NCBI GenBank assembly: GCA_958295665.1
Contig: OY282560.1
Coordinates: 51,336,333 to 51,400,332, forward strand
Origin: Tipula vernalis
Lineage: Eukaryota > Arthropoda > Insecta > Diptera > Tipulidae
Length of the DNA stretch: 64,000 bases
Direction: 5' to 3'
The notes beneath the pieces are model-generated. The model ran no database searches. It was not told the origin of the DNA and was given only the letters and a program-made list of their open reading frames with translations. How positions within the stretch are numbered: the stretch's first letter is position 1; each line of letters begins with the position of its first letter. A program made the translations under genes and the position numbers. Positions 56,914 through 64,000 of the stretch are shown piece after piece.

Positions 56914-57867
56914 GTTGGTGTCCAATCAATCCAACGAATGCGTGCGATGGAAAAGAAGTTCACCAGAAATGCCACATTTGCTATGCGGTACAAAGAGTTC
57001 ATGAGCGAATATTTGTCATTGGGGCACATGAGACCAATACCGAGAGAAGAACTAAAGGCAAATGGATACTATTTGTCTGGTCTGTGGTGTGCCAAAAGCA
57101 CAACAGGACCGTCATTAAACGAATGCTTAGCTGTTGAACCAACGGTACAATCATCATTATTTGAAATTATATTGAGATTCTGAGAGTTCCAAGTTGCATT
57201 TACCTCAAACGTAGAAAAGATGTTTCGACAAATACGCGCAGATTGTAAGTACCAAAGTATTGTCTAGCGCAAGAGTACGAAAGAACCATTACATCATTTT
57301 GAATTACAAACAGTAACATATGGTACCGCGAGCGCAACTTTCCTGGCAACTAGAGCACTTAATAAAGCCGCACCATGTAATAGAAAAAGATACCCAAAGG
57401 CAGCAAACTACATCACCAAAAATATTTATGTAGAAGACCTTGTGTCTGGTGCTGATACCGTCGAAGAAGCCAGAGACATAAAGCATCAAATAACCTTAAT
57501 CCTATCCAAATCAGGCTTTACCCTGAGAAAATGGTTAGCCAATGATAAATCTGTACTAAATCAAATTGATGCGCCAGAACTCGAAATCGAAGAATCGCAG
57601 TCAGTTAAAATGCTCGGATTATATTGGGGCCCAGTAAAAGATGTTTTGTCATTACGACCAAACGAGCAAGCTGTGGAAGAACTTAAATTCAAGCACGTAC
57701 AAAATAAGGAATTTAATGACGACATTCAACGTTTGAAGCTGAAGAAACCATTATCACCTATAAGTCGTCTTAAATATCTTGAATATTTTCTTAACGAATT
57801 TGAATTGCAACGTGTTGGAGGACGCCTGGATAAAGCAAACGTACAATTCAACATCCAACATCACTAG
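56914..57867 (+). pseudogene. BEL/Pao reverse transcriptase remnants
   Basis: The N-terminal part reads RYKEFMSEYLSLGHMRPIPR. After a large internal loss it continues with YGTASATFLATRALNKAA and NIYVEDLVSGADTVEEA. This corresponds to the catalytic YVDD loop, with Glu replacing the first Asp, which would inactivate it. Then GFTLRKWLANDKSVL and VKMLGLYWGPVKD. RNase H text is nearly absent before the integrase. Confidence 0.8.
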
Positions 57868-58900
57868 TAAAAGAACATCACCTTAGACATTTACATGCTG
57901 GAGCTACCTTAATGATGGCAACTTTACGTTCAAAGTACTGGATCGTGGGCTGTAGAACTTAAGTCCGAAGAGTTATACACAACTGTGTCAGATGCTTCAA
58001 ATATAATGCAAAAGAATTGAATCAAATAATGGGTGATTTGCCAACTGCAAAAGTGGAATTCATCAGACCATTCTACAAAATAGGAATTGATTACGCAGGC
58101 CCATTATTGACGCATATCATCACGGGAAGAGGGCAAAAAAACATATAAGAGCTACGTGTGTTTGTTCGTATGTATGGCAACCAAAGCTGTGCATATAGAG
58201 TTAGTCTCAGACCTTACCACAGAAGCGTTTATCGGATCACTACGTAGATTTATTGCGCGTTGAGGCATATGTAGGGAAATATACTGCGATATCGGTTCAA
58301 ATTTCCTCGGAGCAGCATCCCAATTGACTGAGCTATATAAATTTTTAAATGAAAGTGCTAATACAATTTCTAATAGTCTATAACCAGATCGAATATCATT
58401 CAAGTTCAATCCACCTGGTTCACCACACTTTGGCGGGTTATGGGAAGCGGCCGTAAAAAGTACTAAATTTCATCTCAAGAGGGTTACAAATGGGCAATTA
58501 CTTACCCTAGAAGAGATGTCAACGTTACTTGCCGAAATTGAAGCCGTTTTAAATTCTACGCCAATTTGTATCCTGTGGCATTTCTTAATTGGGCGGCCTA
58601 CCACTCAATTACCATCACACGATTTTAGAGATGTCAAGGTATCAAAACTAAACAGATGGTAACTAATACAACAAATGGGAACCCAACATTTTTGGGAACG
58701 GTGGCAGCAGGAGTACCTGACGAATCTTTAAAACAGAAGCAAGTGGCACAAAAAACAAAAGAACGTTGAAATTGGAGACGTGGTTGCAATCAAAGATAAA
58801 AACTTGGCCATATCCAAATGGTCATTAGGCAGAATCATTTAACTACTTCCAGGAGCAGATCTCAACATTAGAGTGGTTACGCTAAAAACCCGAATGGAAT
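57868..58900 (+). pseudogene. BEL/Pao integrase region
   Basis: EHHLRHLHAGATLMMATLRS and VIHNCVRCFKYNAKE form the HHCC zinc part. The catalytic core reads RPFYKIGIDYAGPLL (first Asp), TKAVHIELVSDLTTEAFI, CDIGSNFLGA (second Asp as CDIGSNF; CDNGSNF is usual) and GGLWEAAVKSTK (Glu). The tail has IGDVVAIKD and KWSLGRI. Several in-frame stops. Integrase would insert the element cDNA. Confidence 0.8.
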
Positions 58901-58984
58901 AATAAAGCGTCCAATTCACAAATTATGCCTTCTTCCTGTTAATTGAATCAATCGATTCAAGGTGGCCGGATTATCACCACTTTT

Positions 58985-60970
58985 ATTTATGTGGAGTCTC
59001 AATTACATTTCAGAACTCTATTCGAAGTCAGAATTAAAATTTTATACTATCTGAATTCTTCTGTGTCAAAATTACATCTTTGAACTGTCTGATCTTATCG
59101 GAGCCAAAATGTCAGTATTCGATTTTCTGAGCTCATTGCAGTAAGAATTACGATTTTTAGCTAACGCAGCTCTTCGGAGTATGAATTACAAATTTGTTTG
59201 GGATTTTCGGAGCCGAGATTACAATTTTGAAACTCTCGCAGTTCTACGCTTTTTGTTATCTCCGTTCTTCGGATTCAAAATTACAATTTTGAACTGTTTG
59301 AACTCTTCAGATTACCCGAATAAGTATTTTGGTCTGCATGGTCCCTTCGGCAAAATTACTGACTGAGCTGTTCGGAGTCAGAATTATCATGTTGAACTGT
59401 CTTTAGATTCGGAGTAACAACTTTGAACTGTCTTACTTTTTTTGGGGTCAGAACAACCTATATATTTAAAGGTTTGAGCTCAACGTATGAGTTCTTCGGA
59501 GCTATAAAAAGAATTCTAAATTCTTCGAAGTTTGAGTTACAATTTTGAATAGTCTGAATTTAAACGGAGTGAGCTCTTCGGGACTGTAATTACAATTTTG
59601 AACTGTCTTGACTATTCAGAACCAAAATTAGCTCTCTGCAGTCCATTTTACGTACGTCTTTGAACAGTCTGATCTTTCCGGAGTTTTCCGGTTTTGGCTC
59701 TGCGGTATTAGTATTTCTATTTTTACTTGTCTGAGTTCTATTAATACGATTTTGTGCCTAGATTCTTTGTAGCCAGATTTACAATTTGGAACTTTCTGGG
59801 CTCTTTAGAACTAACATTACACATTTAAACTGTTCGTGCTTTCAATGTCGGAATTTCAATTTAGACTGTCTGAGATATTTGGAGGCAGAATTACGATTTT
59901 AAATGGTTTGACCTCTTCGGAGTCAGAACTGTAATTTTGACCTGGCTGAGCTCTTCGGAGTAAGAATTACAACTTTAAACTGTCTGAGCCCTTAGGAGTC
60001 ATAATTACAATTTTCCACTGTGTGATCTATACAATTTTGAACTGTAAGTTCTTGGGGCTCAAAATTACATCTTTGAACTCTATGAGATTTTCTCAGAGAG
60101 AATTCAAGTTTTAAATTGTTTGAATTCTTCGGAATCAGAATAACACATTTAAACTTCCTGACCTCTATGTAGTTGGAATTTCAATTTTGTACTGCCTAAG
60201 ATTTGCTTGTTTAGCATTAGAATGTTTACCTATATCTAAGCTCATCGGAGAATTACAATTTTGAATTGTTCCAGCTCTTCGGAGTTAGACATGCAATCTT
60301 GAACTGCCCCAGATTTTCGGAGTTATAATTACAATTTTGAAGTGCATGAGTTATTGCAGAACCAAAATTGCACTTTAAACTTCTGTCAGAATTACATCTT
60401 TGAACTGTCTGGCTTTTCGGATTCAATAGTTCAATTTCAAACTATCTGAACTCTTTCGAGTCGGTATTACAATCTTAAACTGTTTGATCTCTTCGGAGTC
60501 AAAATTGCAATTTGAAACTGTGTGAGCTCCTTGCAGTCAGTTATACAATTTTTACTTATCTGAGCTCCTTGGAGTAAGAATTGCAATTTCGAGTTGTTCT
60601 TGGTCATAGTTAGTATTTTGAAGTTATCTTAGTTCTAAAATAATAATTTTGAATTGTCTGAGTAAAACACTGTGCAGAGTCAGAATTTTAATGTTGGATT
60701 GTTTCAGGTATTCGAGGTAGCATTACATCTTTATTAAACTGTCTTAGTTCTACACAATGAGAATTAATAATTTCACTTTGAATTTATTCAGATTCAGAGT
60801 TACAACTGTCAACTTTCCGAAATCTTTGGAGTGAGAATTATAATTATAAACCGTCTTAGCTCTTCTGGGTCAAAACTTTTTATATGTTTAAAGGTTCTGG
60901 GTCTTATAATTATAATATTGAACTGTCTGGGCCCCTCGGTGTTATAATTATAATTTCAATCAGGATTCTC
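58985..60970 (+). repeat. Degenerate 38-bp satellite, right block
   Basis: The same unit as 53800-54830, for example GAGCTCTTCGGAGTAAGAAT followed by TACAACTTTAAACTGTCT near 59948-59985. Roughly fifty degenerate copies. No gene. Confidence 0.8.
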
Positions 60971-61433
60971 ATCAGAATGTCCATTTATGGTTCATTTATA
61001 TTCATATCTTAATTATCTATAACGACGTTCGATTTTTGCTTGTTGTAAATTTAATGGAAGAATTAAATTTAGCTGATATTTTATCCTTATTAAACATGTA
61101 TATTCCTAATTACATACTCTTCATGTATTTTTCCAAGTTCAATGTTGAGAAAATGTTTATCTCCAATCCCTGGTACATAATTTATATTTGTACTCATACC
61201 AGCAATGTAAAAAGTCTATCGAAGTAATTCAAAAAGTTTACGACACAGATAACGATGACGAAATACCATCGTTGGCATAGATTCTAGAAAATATTTCAAA
61301 ATATAGACGTAATTCATGAATTTTTTGTATAATCAGCCATAGATGAGTGAATTTAAATTAAAGTTGAGGAATTATAGATACTCGTATATCTAATGAGAGT
61401 TATTAAACCAATTAATACTTGACTAAGTATAGA
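60971..61433. other. Spacer, nothing recognised
   Basis: A plus frame at 61036-61227 is open but without a motif. AT-rich. Confidence 0.4.
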
Positions 61434-61829
61434 TTAACGATTTTTTAAGTGGTTAGATGACTTTGTAAATATTTCACACACATTTATTTGAACACTTGAA
61501 AAATGTTTTTGGTGATGAAACTGGAGGAATAAAATGCCACGTAATTTTATCTGTGGTCGTATACTGTACAAAAGCTGCATCATTTGACACTTTTTAGCTC
61601 CAACAAAATTAGACCCGTTGTCACTATATATGACCACAAATTCCACGCCTGGACTGTAATCTGCGGCAGCTCGCAACTTTGACGTTTTCACTTTTAAGGG
61701 ACCCGCATAGTCATACAAAATTGATGATACTGTGCTATTCGAAATGTCGGAAGGTAACCACCTACAACAACTAATATATCTTCCAATCATTTGACGTATT
61801 TGGTTTTTCGATATAGTTCGGACGAGCAT
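61434..61829 (-). pseudogene. BEL/Pao integrase fragment
   Basis: DYAGPLKVKTSKLRAA carries the first catalytic Asp and VIYSDNGSNFVGAKK the second. The region between them is shortened (the expected K-A-V-H-I-E strand is missing), and the C-terminal Glu segment is lost in divergent text (FLQFHHQKHF). Confidence 0.7.
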
Positions 61830-62280
61830 TCACTTTGTCGTCGCTTACTTTGAGTGAACGTCAAACCAACCACCTGCGAAAACTTGGAGGATCGCCCTAA
61901 CAACCGATTGATAAGAGCGTAATGATCTGGAAGTGATCTATCACATATTCTGGTATCTACTACTTCTCCTCGTTCAATAGTTTATCGGTAAATTCAGGAT
62001 TTAACGCCCTTTGCCTCGACCATTCTGGACCATACCACCATAACTTGAAGGAAACTAGATCGTCTGGAAACATGCTCTTCATGTGGAATCCGCTTGATTT
62101 CACATGAATCCACTGACTTTTATTGGTATGTTGCAAAATGTATGAGGTTTGCCATCTTCTTGCACAGTCAGTTTACAGATAATATTTAATTTTGTTGTTA
62201 CTGCCTAAGGGTTCTAATATTGATATCATCAGCTTTGTGAGTAAGGCAGCAGCACGAAGCTCGAGGTGTTGGATACTAAT

Positions 62281-62475
62281 TTATTTAATGGCACTTACAA
62301 TGTTCATCATAGATGGCCATTTATGTATCTTGAAACCTCCTTTACATATTATCCCTATTTTGACTGTTTCCCCTCTGCTGTCAACTCCAGACATTAGATC
62401 ATCAACATAAAATCTATATTTGATCATGTCAGCTGCCTTTGAATAGTCTTCCGTGAAACGTGATGCGAGTTGCAT
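62281..62475 (-). pseudogene. BEL/Pao RT core fragment
   Basis: 64 open codons: QLASRFTEDYSKAADMIKYR, then FYVDDLMSGVDSRGETVKIG and GFKIHKWPSM. YVDD is the catalytic pair. Flanked by decayed RT sequence. Confidence 0.8.
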
Positions 62476-63644
62476 TAACGTTTGCGTAGATAAGTATGAA
62501 GCACAAGGCGTTCAATATGTTCCAGTGCTTAATGGTATGTGTTATGGGTATCTAAGGAATTTTTTCTACAAATAATTTTTTGATTCGCTCTATCAATTGG
62601 ATTCACTCAGATTTGTCGAAGCTGCAGATTTAACTGCAGCGTACGACCAACTGATGCCGTCGTGGGGTAAATAATTCTTTTTAATTTTACTGGCTGGTCA
62701 ATCTCCATATGCTTCAATTGTAGGTACTTTTCCAGAAACTTAACACATTTTTGGTGAACCTCTTAATTCTGTTACATTATCCTCCGTGTATGGAAGAGAA
62801 ATCTAATTAACCTCTTCGGTCTCCCAAAACATATTTAAACTTCTTGGAACCACTTTAATACCACCTTCGAGTTGAATTGGTGGTGCAGCTATTATCCAGC
62901 CAAGCCGTGAATTTTGAGCGTAGAGATTGTTTTTAATAATTCACCATTTCCCATCGCAAATTAACTCGAAGAACATATCACTTCCGTGTAATACTTCAAT
63001 CTTCTCACCCTTGTGAAAATTCGAATAAGCCAATTTTAGTTTTTACACTTCTAGTGTAAGCAACTGGTTGTTTTATTTGGAGACTATACCGCAAACCTCG
63101 AGCTGATGTGTAATGTGGCTACGCGTTTTGATACATTGGACGTCGTATCATTCAATCCTTTAATCAATGCTCTGCCATTTTTCTTCTTTAGTCCAAGACG
63201 CTGAAAACTTTCCTCGGTTATGAAAGTATTTTGGGGTCTGGAGTCCAATATAGCCTTGCATATTTTCCATTCTCCTTATTGAGTCACAACTAATATTTGT
63301 GTGGTCAGTAAATGGCATTTTCACTGGTAGTTGGTTGAACGTTGACTAGATGTAGGATCGTGCTTTGCTTTTACTGACATTTGCTGCATCTTCTAGTGTA
63401 TTCTCTTACTGTATTCTCTTAGTGCTGCGTCTCTTAGTGTAATCTCTGCGACGAATAAGATCCAACGCTAAGAAATCCTTACACTCAAATAATTTATGTT
63501 GTTGAAAGGTTTATTTTACTTTGGTTTGAGTTCATACCTTGTAATGAATCCGTGTTATTGCTTAAAAATGCCAATAATTGATTAAACATTGGATAATCTT
63601 AACCAGCTATTTCCAACCGCCACATTTGTTTAGTTAGATTAGGC

Positions 63645-64000
63645 TAGGTTAGGTTAGGGTGGCTGGCCTAAGGGACTGGCATAGACACAAAAATGGTCCG
63701 TAGCCATACCAGATACAACTTTCTCGGCTCTACCTACTAAACCATCCAGAGCTTACAATGAAGCATTGAATACACCCGACGTCCATTCCATTGAGATCCG
63801 CCAGGACACTGAGGAGAGGAGCTCCCAAAAATTTCCATCTGCTTAACGTTAGACGGGGACAAGTGCAGGGTAGATGGAGTACAGTTTCTTCCTCTTCTAT
63901 ATCTTCACAGCTTCTACAATAATCATTAGGGGAGACTCCTAGTATCCACGCATGCTCAGAAGTGTTAACAGCTGTCTAGTTCTTGCTTGATCAAATCTGC
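63645..64000 (-). pseudogene. LINE ORF2 C-terminus with CCHC-type finger, continues beyond the window
   Basis: From about 63975 down: TSEHAWILGVSPNDYCRSC, EDIEEEETVLHLPCTCPRLT, RWKFLGAPLLSVLADLNG and CIQCFIVSSGWFSR, then a stop near 63730. C-x2-C...H-x3-C-x-C is the ORF2 end of I/Jockey-type LINEs that follows RNase H. TTAGGTTAGG near 63645 lies in its 3' UTR. A TAG shortly upstream shows decay. Confidence 0.7.

Larger units (their letters stand above)
55140..58965 (+). mobile_element. BEL/Pao LTR retrotransposon, decayed, inside the 38-bp satellite
   Basis: Internal domains in BEL order: gag, aspartic protease, RT, then integrase, ending near CAAGGTGGCCGGA, the purine-rich stretch that usually precedes the 3' LTR in BEL elements. 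The RNase H and most of the RT are deleted, and stops and frameshifts are frequent. No paired LTRs were found. A TTTGGTCAAATTTATCGG stretch near 55165 may be the primer-binding region. Same satellite on both sides. Confidence 0.8.
61434..63490 (-). mobile_element. Second BEL/Pao relic, opposite orientation
   Basis: On the minus strand, from high to low coordinates: knuckle/protease text, with ILDSRPQNTFITEESFQRLG near 63255-63190 (LDSGSQ decayed to LDSRPQ); DUF1758-like text to 62800; RT core, with FYVDDLMSGVDS near 62410; and integrase, with VEFVVIYSDNGSNFVGAKK near 61650-61590. The YVDD and SDNGSNF motifs are intact but surrounded by stops. It is a different subfamily from the copy at 55140-58965 (different flanking residues). 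Confidence 0.75.

Noticed and set aside
63640..63662. TTAGG insect telomere repeat
   Set aside because: Only about three imperfect TAGGT/TTAGG units, lying in the 3' UTR of a LINE fragment rather than at a terminus.

Overview
The window looks like an AT-rich, transposon-dominated insect chromosome, most likely from a fly (Diptera). The evidence is: compact genes with introns of about 60 bp, an arthropod TATA plus TCAGT core promoter, a probable 27-kDa haemolymph glycoprotein gene, a Kir (inward-rectifier K+ channel) gene fragment, and R1-like, I/LOA-like, BEL/Pao, Tc1, hAT, Helitron and Harbinger-type elements. There is no bacterial-style gene organisation. I recognise only one ordinary single-copy host gene outside mobile DNA, the four-exon gene at 3275-4130.

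Layout. 1-438: broken LINE reverse transcriptase. 950-1740: GC-richer LTR-like block. 2449-2848: probable solo LTR. 3203-4130: glycoprotein gene with promoter. 5180-5860 and 7855-8285: two T-rich minisatellites sharing one unit. 8290-11300: no clear gene. 11302-12846: 3' end of an I/LOA-like LINE split by a 248-bp MITE. 12900-14457: complete Tc1 element with terminal repeats. 15066-18813: LINE lying between two (TA)n tracts. 21625-24768: R1-like LINE. 25186-26063: Helitron Rep-region fragment. 26064-32250: two more R1-like LINEs head to tail. 50120-52390: nothing recognised. 52480-53295: (GTCTGTCA)n array. 53800-60970: degenerate 38-bp satellite interrupted by a decayed BEL/Pao element. 61434-63490: second BEL/Pao relic on the opposite strand. 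63650-64000: start of another LINE.

The main finding is at 32333-50111. A 17.8-kb segment begins CAGCGTTGTGC and ends with the near-perfect inverted copy GCACAACACTG. It is flanked on both sides by the same 8-bp sequence GCTACACT, and each end carries clustered TTGTCTAC/GTAGACAA and TCGAAAAT motifs. It encodes an uninterrupted 647-residue BED-hAT transposase in three exons. This is the signature of one giant hAT transposon, several times the usual 2.5-5 kb size. Besides the transposase it carries two nearly identical 3.1-kb inverted arms, two long open genes I cannot name (43433-44542 and 45050-46063), the last two exons of a Kir channel gene cut at an arm boundary, a Harbinger-like MITE and a Helitron remnant. 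The arms, shared 8-bp duplication, subterminal motifs and cargo make it the best candidate for an undescribed system here. The boundaries and arm identity come from reading the sequence by eye; an empty-site comparison and long-read support would settle them.
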